From contig NZ_LBMK01000002.1 of assembly GCF_001005295.1 (NCBI RefSeq), positions 1,855,963-1,919,962 on the forward strand: a DNA stretch of 64,000 nucleotides, written 5' to 3'. Positions within the stretch are counted from its first letter, which is position 1. Every line of letters begins with the position of its first letter. The DNA comes from Streptomyces yangpuensis (lineage in GTDB: Bacteria; Actinomycetota; Actinomycetes; Streptomycetales; Streptomycetaceae). Shown one piece after another: positions 30,857-38,603 of this stretch. The translations under genes were made by a program, and so were the position numbers. The notes under the pieces are model-generated. The model was not told the origin of the DNA. It did no database searches and was given only the letters and a program-made list of their open reading frames with translations.

Positions 30857-32062
30857 TCAGGCCGTGGCGTCGAGACGGGCGGCCAGCCAGTCGAACACCC
30901 GTTGCTCGAACAGGGCCCGGCCCAGGGGCTCGCAGTGCATGTCCGCGCCCTCCGCCGCCGTGAACTCCACGAACGCCTTCTCGCCCGGCAGCGCCTCGTA
31001 CAGGCGCCGTGCCTGGCCGGGCCAGAAGTGCTCGCCCTCCGGCGAGGTCACCAGCAGCGGCACCGTGATCCGGTCCAGGACCCCCGTCAGGTCGTACCGG
31101 GTCATCTCGGTGAGCAGGTCGTACGGGGAGTCGATCGCGTACGGCTTGGCCCGCCACCGCCAGAGGGCGGCGAACTCCCCGTCCTCCGCGATCCCTTCGC
31201 GCATGACCGCGTCGAAGGCGTCCCGGTCGCCCGAGTCGAACAACTCGCGGAGCTCCGGCGGGAAGTTGTTCCACCAGGCGTCCACGACGGACACCACACC
31301 CGGGTCCGCGACACCCGCCACGATCCGGTGCTCGAAGGCGAGGGCCCGGGGCACCCAGTAGCCGGCCTGACTGATCCCGGCCAGTACGAGCCGGCCGGCG
31401 GCGATGTCGTCCCGGGCCAGCAGGAAGTCCACCACCGGGGTGATCACGTTCTCCCAGTCCGGGCGGAACGGCATCCGGTGCTCGAACAGCATCGACTGCT
31501 GCCCCGGCCCGTCGAAGAGGAGCGCGTTCCAGCCGCGCGCCACGGCCGGCGCGCCGAGCATCGTCCACGCGGTGCTCACCGGACCGTCGCTGCCGTTGTT
31601 CACGATCACCGTCGGGGCGTCCGCGCCGCCTCCGGCCGGGCGGAAGAGGTAGCCGGGGAGCGTGGTCCCCTCGTACGGCACCGCCACGCGCTCCGCGGCC
31701 GGCTCCCACGCCGCCGCGAACCGGTCGAAGACATCGCGGTGCTCCCGGAACACCGCGAGGAGCCGCTCCTCGTCGGACAGGGCGTCGGCGGCGACCAATC
31801 CCGTGCCGTAGTAGCCGGCAGCCCGCAGCCACGCGTCCCGAGCACTCGTCCGCCGCCCCGCCGCGGCCGCCCGTTCGCCGTCGGACCGGACGCGACGGGC
31901 CAGCTCCGTCCAGCCCTCGAACCAGGCAGGGCCGTCCGCATTGCGCAGCCGCGCGGCCGTGGCCAGCACCTCGCCCGGATCGGAGCCCTGCTGCCAGGAC
32001 GCCCCGAGGAGCACCAGCACCTCGAAATCGAACTGTTCGTTCGCGCAGAACCGGTACGCCAC
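30857..32062 (-). CDS. Alpha/beta hydrolase (dipeptidyl-peptidase or 2,6-dihydroxypseudooxynicotine-hydrolase fold)
   Basis: 401 residues. An N-terminal helical cap (about 1-140) precedes the hydrolase core. Seen are VIVNNGSDGPVSTAWTM (oxyanion region), LLFDGPGQQSML, the nucleophile in LAGISQAGYWVPRALA, Asp/Glu in LVTSPEGEHFWPGQA and His in GADMHCEPLGRALFEQRVF. This layout, with the FDGPGQG-like motif, matches the C-C hydrolase group typified by 2,6-dihydroxypseudooxynicotine hydrolase. The substrate is not known. GTG start follows GGGAGG by 5 bases. It diverges from a TPR protein gene. Confidence 0.85.
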   Translation of the reverse strand: MAYRFCANEQFDFEVLVLLGASWQQGSDPGEVLATAARLRNADGPAWFEGWTELARRVRSDGERAAAAGRRTSARDAWLRAAGYYGTGLVAADALSDEERLLAVFREHRDVFDRFAAAWEPAAERVAVPYEGTTLPGYLFRPAGGGADAPTVIVNNGSDGPVSTAWTMLGAPAVARGWNALLFDGPGQQSMLFEHRMPFRPDWENVITPVVDFLLARDDIAAGRLVLAGISQAGYWVPRALAFEHRIVAGVADPGVVSVVDAWWNNFPPELRELFDSGDRDAFDAVMREGIAEDGEFAALWRWRAKPYAIDSPYDLLTEMTRYDLTGVLDRITVPLLVTSPEGEHFWPGQARRLYEALPGEKAFVEFTAAEGADMHCEPLGRALFEQRVFDWLAARLDATA

Positions 32063-32255
32063 GATGCCTCCCGGAGTACACCCCCACGGTACGAGGACCT
32101 CCGGACGTCCGCACGCCGCACCGGCCCCGCACCCCGCGTCACTTGCTGCCGTGCCGTGCCGCAGTGGGCGGCGACGGGCAGACGGGCGGGCGGAGTCGGG
32201 TTGCCGGACGGGCTGCCGGTCGGGCTCCCGCGGCCGCCGCATAGGCTCAACTGCC

Positions 32256-33113
32256 ATGACATATCTCAGGCGTATGAGCCGGCCGACCTCCTGGTCGGCG
32301 TGGATGGGCGGGGCCCCGGCTCCGTGGCACTTCGCTGCTCTCGAACAGGCCTACGCGCTGATGGAGGAGGGCCGCTTCGAGGAGGCCGAGGCGCGCGCAC
32401 GAGCCCTGGTCACAGCCCGGCGGAGCCGGAAGGGACGGGGCCGCCGAGCGGGCACCGCCTGGTACGCCAGGCATGTCGCCGTGGTCGCGGCGCGCGCCCA
32501 CGGACGACGGGTCCCCTCGTCGCTGGGCGAGGTCGAGGAGTTGATAGCAGAGGCCGAGCGGTCGAACGACCTCCCCCACGGTCTGCTGCTGGCCGCCCGC
32601 TTGAACCGTGCGTTGGTGCTCATCGACGACGAGCGGCCGGGGGAGGCGGAGTCGGAAACCCGGGACGTCCTGCGGGCGCTGGCCCGGCGGGCGCATCCCG
32701 CCAACTACCGCCGGATCGAACTGGCCGCCCTGATCTGTCTCGGGCACGCCCTGTGCACGCAGGACCTGTACGAGGAGCCGGAAACGATCGCCCGCGCGAG
32801 CCTGCCACGGGCCGACGACGGGGAGGTCGTGGACGCTCTGCGTGTCCTGCTGGTCCGCAGCCTGGCGGGCCTGGGCCGCCACGAGGAGGCCCTGGCCGAG
32901 TCGCTGGAGGCGCAGACCCTGCCCGAGCCGCCGCCGCACGCCGTCGGGCACCTGGAGCTGTACCGGGCCAAGGCCTTGCACGGCCTCGGCCGCAGCGACG
33001 AGGCCCGCGCGGAGGCCGCCCGGGCTCTGGCCGCCTGCGAGCGGTACCTGCATCCCACGCACTCCCGCACCGCCGCGCTGCACACGCTCCTGTCCCGTAT
33101 CCCGCCGTCCTGA
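32256..33113 (+). CDS. TPR-like helical repeat protein
   Basis: 285 residues, entirely helical. Repeated TPR-like pairs are visible: ALEQAYALMEEGRFEEAEARARAL, LLLAARLNRALVLIDDERPGEAESETRDVL, ALRVLLVRSLAGLGRHEEALAESLEAQ and LYRAKALHGLGRSDEARAEAARALAACERYL, each with the W/L-G-Y-A-F spacing of TPRs. Such proteins are interaction scaffolds. No enzymatic motif or membrane segment. A later ATG at 32274 is possible. A hairpin terminator follows at 33246. Confidence 0.78.
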   Translation: MTYLRRMSRPTSWSAWMGGAPAPWHFAALEQAYALMEEGRFEEAEARARALVTARRSRKGRGRRAGTAWYARHVAVVAARAHGRRVPSSLGEVEELIAEAERSNDLPHGLLLAARLNRALVLIDDERPGEAESETRDVLRALARRAHPANYRRIELAALICLGHALCTQDLYEEPETIARASLPRADDGEVVDALRVLLVRSLAGLGRHEEALAESLEAQTLPEPPPHAVGHLELYRAKALHGLGRSDEARAEAARALAACERYLHPTHSRTAALHTLLSRIPPS

Positions 33114-33245
33114 CCACCCGCCCGCCGACGCGGTCGCCGCAACGGGAGGCGCATAACAGGGGAACCCCCGGCTGACATCGGCCATGCGCGCCATCCTGTG
33201 GCGGTTCCAGACGTTCACGGGCCGGCCGCTGGTCACGGAAAGCCG

Positions 33246-33277
33246 TGTGCCGCCCGGGGCAGGGACCGGGCGGCACA
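33246..33277 (+). terminator. Hairpin terminator downstream of the TPR gene
   Basis: TGTGCCGCCCGG, 8-base loop, exact complement, followed within 15 bases by a T-rich run (TTCTGTTTTCT). It lies 130 bp after the TPR stop. Confidence 0.7.
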
Positions 33278-33375
33278 TCCTGAAGAGGGTTCTGTTTTCT
33301 CCTTCCGGCTTCCGTTCCCCGATGCCGATGGGGCGGCAGGGGGGGGCGGGAATTCGATGGTTCCTGGCCCGCTGA

Positions 33376-33939
33376 TTACAGTCGTCCCCCCGTTATCCAT
33401 AGGCGTGACATCGCATCTGCCAGCGCGGGATACCGGGCCGCCTCGCAGAGCATTTCCGAGAGCACCAGCATTCCGTAGGCGGTGCTCCGCGGATCGCGGT
33501 TCTGGTGCAGCCGGATGACCGCGAGGCTCAAGGGGCGGCGTCCGAGCATGATCCCGGCGCGGCGGACGGCTGCCGCCGTCTCCAGGTCGGCGCGGGCCCC
33601 GCCGAACGGCAGGGTTTCCGTTCTGTCGAGTTCCTGCGGCGCGGCCGAGTCCCGCACGTGGTGCACATACGCTTCCGGCGGGGCCTCGCCGTTCTCGAAG
33701 ATATTCCGGAACCCGGCGATACGGAGGCTGGTATTGCGCGGGCGGAGCTCGATGAAAAGCTCGACGAACAAGCCCCGCAGCCGGATGTGGAGGGGCAGGT
33801 AGGGCATCTCGCCCTCCTTGCGCCCGGCTCCGCCGAAGAATCCCTGCCCGTCTTCCGCCTTCGCCCGGATGGTCGACGTCAGGGACCGGTAATCGTCGGC
33901 CGTGGCCTGCGCCGGTGAGAACAGGATCGGCATCAACAT
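33376..33939 (-). CDS. Ribosome-inactivating-protein (RIP) fold protein
   Basis: 187 residues from the ATG at 33939 (start uncertain; no clear ribosome site, and the frame stays open to 34074). The ricin A/Shiga-toxin-like order is visible: a beta strand LRGLFVELFIELRPRNTSLRIAGFRN, then LPFGGARADLETAAAVRRAGIMLG, then the helix LVLSEMLCEAARYPALADAM with the catalytic pair Glu166-x-x-Arg169 and Trp181. RIPs remove one adenine from 23S/28S rRNA. The two stacking tyrosines of active RIPs appear as Phe77 and Ala115, so activity is doubtful. Base composition is noticeably less GC-rich than the neighbours. No signal peptide is seen with this start. Confidence 0.72.
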   Translation of the reverse strand: MLMPILFSPAQATADDYRSLTSTIRAKAEDGQGFFGGAGRKEGEMPYLPLHIRLRGLFVELFIELRPRNTSLRIAGFRNIFENGEAPPEAYVHHVRDSAAPQELDRTETLPFGGARADLETAAAVRRAGIMLGRRPLSLAVIRLHQNRDPRSTAYGMLVLSEMLCEAARYPALADAMSRLWITGGRL

Positions 33940-34199
33940 GGCCGGCCCATCAGGGGAGAGGCCCAGGGCTCGGGCTTGTCGTGAGGAATCTGACCGTGAT
34001 CGCCCGGATCCTGCTGCACTCGCGCATGCACACCACCACCTTCGCCTCATTCCGGCCGCCCACGGGTTTATCACTCCGTCGCGGCCGGGTTCGGTCTGAT
34101 GGCTCCTTTGTAGTCGTCCGGGTTGCGGCCGGGAGAATTGTTGGCCTGTGATGCTAAGAAATCGGCCGCCGATCCCGCAAGCCGGACGTAATCGGCCGG

Positions 34200-34583
34200 C
34201 TACGAATCCGTGGCCGCCCGGTCGGAATCGCTGCGCAGAACGCAGAACTCATTGCCCTCCGGGTCGGCAAGAACCGCCCAGCCCGAACCGTCGGGGTTCC
34301 GGTGGTCGGCGACGAAGGAGGCGCCGAGGCCCAGCAGCCGCTCCACCTCCTGATCGCGCGAGGTCTCGGGGCGCAGGCACAGGTGGATCCGGTTCTTGGC
34401 CGTCTTGGCCTCGGGCACCTGGTTGAAGTACAGCACCGGGCCCTCCGCCATCGGCACCAGGGTCTCCCGATCCCCCGGCCGGACGTCCGGATGCAAAGGA
34501 CGGCCCGTCACGCCGCTCCAGAACCGCGCCAGCTCATAGGCGTCCGCACAGTCGATCGCCACGTTCTGCACTGTCGAAACCAT
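34200..34583 (-). CDS. VOC (glyoxalase/bleomycin-resistance fold) protein
   Basis: 127 residues, one VOC domain: VQNVAIDCADAYELARFWSGVTGRPL, then GPVLYFNQVPEAKTAKNRIHLCL with a conserved His, and a final strand WAVLADPEGNEFCVL with the metal-ligand Glu. Single-domain proteins of this type dimerise to bind a metal or a small hydrophobic ligand. An ATG four codons upstream is equally possible. A related protein with the same PEGK/EAKTAKNR-I-H block occurs at 57589-58023. Confidence 0.88.
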   Translation of the reverse strand: MVSTVQNVAIDCADAYELARFWSGVTGRPLHPDVRPGDRETLVPMAEGPVLYFNQVPEAKTAKNRIHLCLRPETSRDQEVERLLGLGASFVADHRNPDGSGWAVLADPEGNEFCVLRSDSDRAATDS

Positions 34584-34667
34584 GCGCGTGATCATGGCTG
34601 ATCCGCAGGCCGAGCGCCAAGGCCACCCGCGAGGGGAACACGACACCGTCGTCGAGCGTTCCTCTTT

Positions 34668-34786
34668 GCGTGGGTGCGGAAAGGGACGATGTTCCCGGGC
34701 CCGATCCGATGCCCGCGGGGAAGGCCGTTCGGCCGCGGCCCCGCAGTGCACTCCGCCGTGACGCGAGGCCCTTTCCGCACCCACGC
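34668..34786. repeat. Perfect 18-bp inverted repeat, arms 83 bp apart
   Basis: GCGTGGGTGCGGAAAGGG at 34668-34685 and its exact complement at 34769-34786. The arms flank non-coding sequence upstream of the VOC gene; no transposase is present. Confidence 0.85.
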
Positions 34787-34929
34787 CCGAACGCCCCGGC
34801 CCGCCTCCCCCCGGCCGGCCTGGGGCCGCCCCGATCGGCCATCCCCCCCGGCCGGTCGGGGCCCACTGTCCCGAGCCCCGTCCGCCGCCGTCCCGAGCCC
34901 CGTCCGTCCCCCGTCCCGCCCCGCCGCGC

Positions 34930-36183
34930 CTACGCGAGGCGGAACCGGAAGCCGCTGCGCGGAAGCGTGGGCATCCGGGACAGCGGAATGGTCAGGTCCT
35001 GGTCGGGAACGGTGAGGTCGAGCCCGGCCAGCTCCGTGACCAGGGCCGCCAGCAGCGTGACGCTGATGTCCTCACCGGGGCACCGGTGCCCCACGGCCGC
35101 GTCGCCGCCGCCCTGGGGGACGAGATTTCGCAAGCTCTCGTCGCTTCCGTAGCGGTGCGGATCGAACCGGTACGGGTGGTCCCACCACTGCGCGTCGTGA
35201 TGCTGCCCGTACAGGTCCAGCAGAAGCAGGGTCCCCGCCGGGAGGGTCTCGCCGTGCCACTCCAGATCGCGGGCGGCGAGCCCGCCGACGAACGGCGCGA
35301 AGGGATAGAAGCGGCGGACCTCGTGGGCGAAACCGGTGGCCAGGTGCCCCGACACGTCACCGCGGAGCGGGCCGCGGTGCTCGGGCCACCGGTGCAGGGC
35401 GTGCGCGGCGAATGTGACGTACCACGCGATCGCCACGGTCGGCCGGATGATGTTCAGCAGCTCCACCGCCGCCAGGTGCGGGTCGAGGACGGAGCCGTCG
35501 GCGTCGCGGTGCCGGGCGACCACGTCGAGCGCGCTGCCGTCGGGAGCCGCCTCCTGCTGCTCCCGGACCCGGACGATCAGTCGCGCGAGGGCCTGCTCCT
35601 GGCGCTTGCGGGCATCCCGCGCCCGCAGGTGGCGCGGCCCGGCCGTCGCGAACCCGTCGACCATGGCCACGCAGTCCCGCGCCAGCTCCTCGCCGCCGTC
35701 CGCCTCCGTGAGCGGTACGCCGGTCCAGTCGCAGACGGCGAGGGCGAGCACCCTGGCCGTCTCGTCGAAGAGGACCACCGTCTCCTCCGGATCCTCCCGC
35801 CACCGGTCCACGGCCTCCCGCCACCGCAGCAGTACGTGCTCCCGCAGGGCCTCGATGCCCTTCCCGTCCTTCAGCAGGGCCATGAACATTCCCTTGCGGA
35901 CCCGGTGGGCGAGGCCGTCGAGGGTGTGCACCGCCCCCTGCCCGAACAGGGTGTCGAGTACCGGGTCCGGGAGTGCGGCGCGCCGCTGGACGTGCTGCTC
36001 GTCGTAGAAGAAGGCGACGGCTTCCGGGCCGCGCAGCGCGACCGTATGGCGGCCGAGGAGACGCGTACGGACCGTGCCGTCCGCCGAAGTGCGCATCTGG
36101 TCGGGGAGCCAGGCGTAGCCCTGCGTCAGCAGCGAAAGGGTGCCGTCGGTCCACACGGACGGGGGGTGCTTGAGAGTCGGCAT
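34930..36183 (-). CDS. CYP152-type cytochrome P450 (fatty-acid peroxygenase)
   Basis: 417 residues. The heme-binding loop is PQGGGDAAVGHRCPGE with Cys368; the compact GGxxxxGHRCPGE form, EVRRFYPFAPFVGG, LLLDLYGQHHDAQWW and above all ELLNIIRPTVAIAWY (RP replaces the usual acid-alcohol pair in the I helix) mark the CYP152 family of H2O2-dependent fatty-acid alpha/beta-hydroxylases and decarboxylases. The I-helix Arg binds the substrate carboxylate. These enzymes need no redox partner, and none is encoded nearby. A long-chain fatty acid is the likely substrate. The start has only a weak ribosome site. Confidence 0.9.
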   Translation of the reverse strand: MPTLKHPPSVWTDGTLSLLTQGYAWLPDQMRTSADGTVRTRLLGRHTVALRGPEAVAFFYDEQHVQRRAALPDPVLDTLFGQGAVHTLDGLAHRVRKGMFMALLKDGKGIEALREHVLLRWREAVDRWREDPEETVVLFDETARVLALAVCDWTGVPLTEADGGEELARDCVAMVDGFATAGPRHLRARDARKRQEQALARLIVRVREQQEAAPDGSALDVVARHRDADGSVLDPHLAAVELLNIIRPTVAIAWYVTFAAHALHRWPEHRGPLRGDVSGHLATGFAHEVRRFYPFAPFVGGLAARDLEWHGETLPAGTLLLLDLYGQHHDAQWWDHPYRFDPHRYGSDESLRNLVPQGGGDAAVGHRCPGEDISVTLLAALVTELAGLDLTVPDQDLTIPLSRMPTLPRSGFRFRLA

Positions 36184-36420
36184 GGGATGCGGCTACCCGG
36201 GTCCGCGGCCCCCACACGGCGCGCCCGGCGCCGTCACCCGGATACCCGGATACTGGGACGGACCGGCTCAGGGACTGCCCCGCCGGTGGAGGGGCAGACG
36301 CGCGCGGACGGCACCGCCCGGCAAGGGCGCTGTCCGCGCCGTTCCCAGCTGGTCCGAGCTGTTCCGGAGTGTTCCGAAGTGTTCCGGCCAAGGCGACCGA
36401 TCGACCCATCGGGAGGACCG

Positions 36421-36852
36421 ATGACCCGACGAGTGCACGAGGTGATGACGCGCAACCCGGTGACCGTGGAGCGCCAGACCTCGCTGGCGGAAGCGGCGCG
36501 GGTGATGCGCGACGCGGGCATCGGGGACGTACTGGTCGTCGACGAGGGACGGCTCTGCGGCATCCTCACGGACCGGGACATCGTCGTCCGCGCGCTGGCG
36601 GAGGACCGCGACCCGGCCGAGACGACCGTCCTGGCGATCTGCAGCGCGGAACCGCTCACGGTCGGGCCCGACGACCACGTCGACGAAGCCGTCGACCTCA
36701 TGCGTCGGCACGCGCTGCGGCGCCTGCCCGTACGGACCGGGAGCGGCGAGCTCGTCGGCATCGTCACCCTCGGCGACCTGGAGGTCGAACGGGACCCGGG
36801 CTCGCCCCTCGCCTCCATCGCGGCGGCCGTGGAGGCGGCACGCGAACGGTGA
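36421..36852 (+). CDS. CBS-domain pair protein
   Basis: 143 residues made of two CBS motifs: VHEVMTRNPVTVERQTSLAEAARVM with GDVLVVDEGRLCGILTDRDIVVRAL, then AICSAEPLTVGPDDHVDEAVDLM with RRLPVRTGSGELVGIVTLGDLEVER. Paired CBS domains form an adenosyl-ligand-binding module that senses AMP, ATP or SAM. No effector domain is attached, as for many small stress CBS proteins of actinobacteria. A GGGAGGACCG box precedes the ATG by 5 bases. Confidence 0.93.
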   Translation: MTRRVHEVMTRNPVTVERQTSLAEAARVMRDAGIGDVLVVDEGRLCGILTDRDIVVRALAEDRDPAETTVLAICSAEPLTVGPDDHVDEAVDLMRRHALRRLPVRTGSGELVGIVTLGDLEVERDPGSPLASIAAAVEAARER

Positions 36853-37147
36853 CGACGTCCGGACGGGCGGACGTCCGTACGTCCGGACGCCGTCAGGTTT
36901 GAGTCCGCGGAGAGCGGCCATAAGCGTCTCCACGGGAGTTCGCGGCGGTGAGCGGCGCGGACTGCCGAACGGACCCGGGCCGCGTGGTGGCTCTCCCCCC
37001 GCCATCACGCGGCCGGGCACCGTACCGGCCGATCCGACGCGTTCCACGCGCAGGGCCTCGATGGGGGAGTGCCGCGCGAGCAGCTCGGGAACGGCGTCGC
37101 ACAGCTGCGTCGGCTCGTTGCGGTAGACCGCCTCGACCCGTGCCTCC
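36853..37147. other. Gene debris between the CBS gene and the BrkB remnant
   Basis: No intact gene. On the minus strand at about 37033-37150 the frame reads ARVEAVYRNEPTQLCDAVPE then LLARHSPIEALRVERV, which has clear protein-like character but neither start nor end; it looks like a piece of an unknown gene. The first 40 bp repeat ACGTCCGGACG-like segments. Confidence 0.45.
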
Positions 37148-37355
37148 CGGCCCGGCCCGCCGGGCGGGCACCGCCCTGGGCATCGGGGACACAGGACTGG
37201 CGGTGTGGTCGATCACGAAGTGGCCGGCCCTTGTCCTCCTTGTCACGATCATGATCGCGCTCCTGTACTGGGCGGCGCCGAACGCCAAGGGCCGCGGCTT
37301 CCGGTGGGTGACGCCGGGCTGCTACGCGGAGGACCGTCGGCGCATGACCCACTGA
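37148..37355 (+). pseudogene. BrkB/YihY remnant with internal deletion
   Basis: The frame RRAGTALGIGDTGLAVWSITKWPALV... WAAPNAKGRGFRWVTPG is nearly identical to residues of the intact BrkB protein at 7525-8562 (QAGAALGVGDTAMTVWSIAKWPVLV... NARGRGFKWITPG). After TPG it jumps to EDRRRMTH and a stop, matching the SDEDRRRLG C-terminus of the intact copy, so the last membrane helices are deleted and the N-terminal half is lost. It lies just upstream of the holin-like gene, the usual neighbour of brkB. Confidence 0.85.
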
Positions 37356-37400
37356 GCTCACGACCCGCTGGCTCGGTGGCCGGGTGCCGGCGCGTTTACC

Positions 37401-37410
37401 GGGTAGGCGC
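37401..37410 (+). promoter_or_regulatory. GGGTAGGCGC promoter-like element
   Basis: GGGTAGGCGC, with GTGCCGG 10 bases upstream, about 40 bp before the holin-like gene. The pair of boxes has the same spacing as at 25931-25957. Confidence 0.5.
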
Positions 37411-37451
37411 GCGTCGACAGAAGCGTGTGCAACCTGAAGGGGAGACTCCGC

Positions 37452-37865
37452 ATGAGCACGATAGAGCGGCAGACCCACATGGCCGATGAATCCGTGAGCG
37501 TGCTCGTCTCGCGCGCGTCCCGGCAGATATCGGAGCTGGTCCGCGAGGAGATGCAGCTGGCGCGGGCGGAGATGACGCAGAAAGGGAAGCGCTTCGGGCG
37601 GGGCGGCGGCCTCTTCAGTGGTGCGGGTCTGCTCGGATTCCTGGCGGCCCAGGCCCTGACGGCGGCCGGTATCGCAGCCCTCGCGCTGGTACTGCCGGTC
37701 TGGGCCTCGGCCCTGATCGTCATGGCGGTACTGGCGATCGGTGCCGCGATGCTGGCCCTGGCGGGCAGGAAGCAGGTGACCAAGGCCGGCGCGCCCATGC
37801 CGGCGCAGACCATCGACAGCGTCAAGGCCGACCTGGCCGCGATGCGGGAGAAGGCGCACCGATGA
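37452..37865 (+). CDS. Phage-holin-like (DUF1469 / holin superfamily III) membrane protein
   Basis: 137 residues. A cytoplasmic N-terminal amphipathic helix (VLVSRASRQISELVREEMQLARAEM) precedes two transmembrane helices (GLFSGAGLLGFLAAQALTAAGIAAL and WASALIVMAVLAIGAAMLALA) and a short C-terminal tail. This is the actinobacterial holin superfamily III/DUF1469 pattern; chromosomal members probably act in envelope stress, not lysis. GGGGAG precedes the ATG. It overlaps the next gene by 4 bp; an intact brkB would normally precede it, but only a remnant is left. Confidence 0.88.
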   Translation: MSTIERQTHMADESVSVLVSRASRQISELVREEMQLARAEMTQKGKRFGRGGGLFSGAGLLGFLAAQALTAAGIAALALVLPVWASALIVMAVLAIGAAMLALAGRKQVTKAGAPMPAQTIDSVKADLAAMREKAHR

Positions 37866-38215
37866 CCGGCGACCCCGACAAACCCCGAACCGACAACGGC
37901 ACCCCCACCCCCGACGAGCTGCGCGAACAGGTCGAGCGCTCGCGGGACGAGCTGGGGCGGACCATAGAGGCCCTGGCGGGCAAGGCCGACCTCAAGGCCC
38001 AGGCCGGGAGGAAGACCGCGCAGGTCGCCGACCGGATCCACGAGAGGGCCGCGCACACGGCGGAGCTGGTGAAGCACGCCACGCCCGAGCCGGTGCTCGA
38101 CGGGGCGGACCGGGTCGTCACGGCGGCACGCACCTACCACAGGCCGTTGCTCGTGGCCGGTTGCGCCGCACTGGTGGTCTTCCTGCTGGTGCGCCGCGGC
38201 TGTCGGCACCGGTGA
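37862..38215 (+). CDS. DUF3618 membrane-associated protein
   Basis: 117 residues. The DUF3618 hallmark TPDELREQVERSRDELGRTIEALAGKADLKAQA lies near the N-terminus, followed by an amphipathic helical stalk and one C-terminal transmembrane helix (LLVAGCAALVVFLLVRR). Translationally coupled (ATGA overlap) to the holin-like gene, with which it forms a conserved actinobacterial pair. A perfect 14-bp hairpin terminator lies 128 bp downstream. Confidence 0.9.
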   Translation: MTGDPDKPRTDNGTPTPDELREQVERSRDELGRTIEALAGKADLKAQAGRKTAQVADRIHERAAHTAELVKHATPEPVLDGADRVVTAARTYHRPLLVAGCAALVVFLLVRRGCRHR

Positions 38216-38342
38216 CCGCATCCGGAAGCTGCACTGTGTAGTCGAAATAGTGCGAAGAGTGATCGAATGTGTCAGTCTGGTGAAGCGGAGTTCGAACCGG
38301 AGCGTTCGAGCCTCCGCGCTCCCCAGCAACACCCCACGCACG

Positions 38343-38384
38343 CAGGGCCCGGCCGGAGCCAGTAGTCACCCCGGCCGGGCCCTG
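38343..38384 (+). terminator. Hairpin terminator of the holin/DUF3618 operon
   Basis: CAGGGCCCGGCCGG, 14-base loop, exact complement. It closes the operon and insulates it from the glp genes. Confidence 0.8.
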
Positions 38385-38603
38385 TCACCTTCCGGGCAGT
38401 CCCGTGGCACGGGAGCCGGAGGCGCATAAGGGGCGGATAAGGGGACGGTGGAGCAGTATGGAGGTACCCGCTCACGGGCTGTGCTCTGAGTGAGGCCGGA
38501 TCGGCCTTTCGTACGCAGGGGGCACTTCGTGCTGCGGTCGGACAAGCAGAGGACTCGGGGCAGTCGAAGCCGGCCGTCGGCCTGGCGGGAAGCTGGTGCA
38601 CCC
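38385..38603. other. Upstream region of glpF
   Basis: No gene seen. It contains GGCGCATAAGG and GGCGGATAAGG, two related elements 12 bp apart (38422-38442), which could be a promoter or activator site for glpF. No glycerol regulator (GylR-type) gene is adjacent. Confidence 0.4.

Noticed and set aside
37425..37865. Active prophage because of the holin-like gene
   Set aside because: The protein is of the chromosomal holin superfamily III/DUF1469 type, coupled to DUF3618; no other phage genes are nearby.
38290..38330. GTTCGAACC-like segment resembling a tRNA T-arm, possible tRNA or attachment site
   Set aside because: No acceptor, D or anticodon arm can be formed around it, and no integrase or flanking direct repeat is present.
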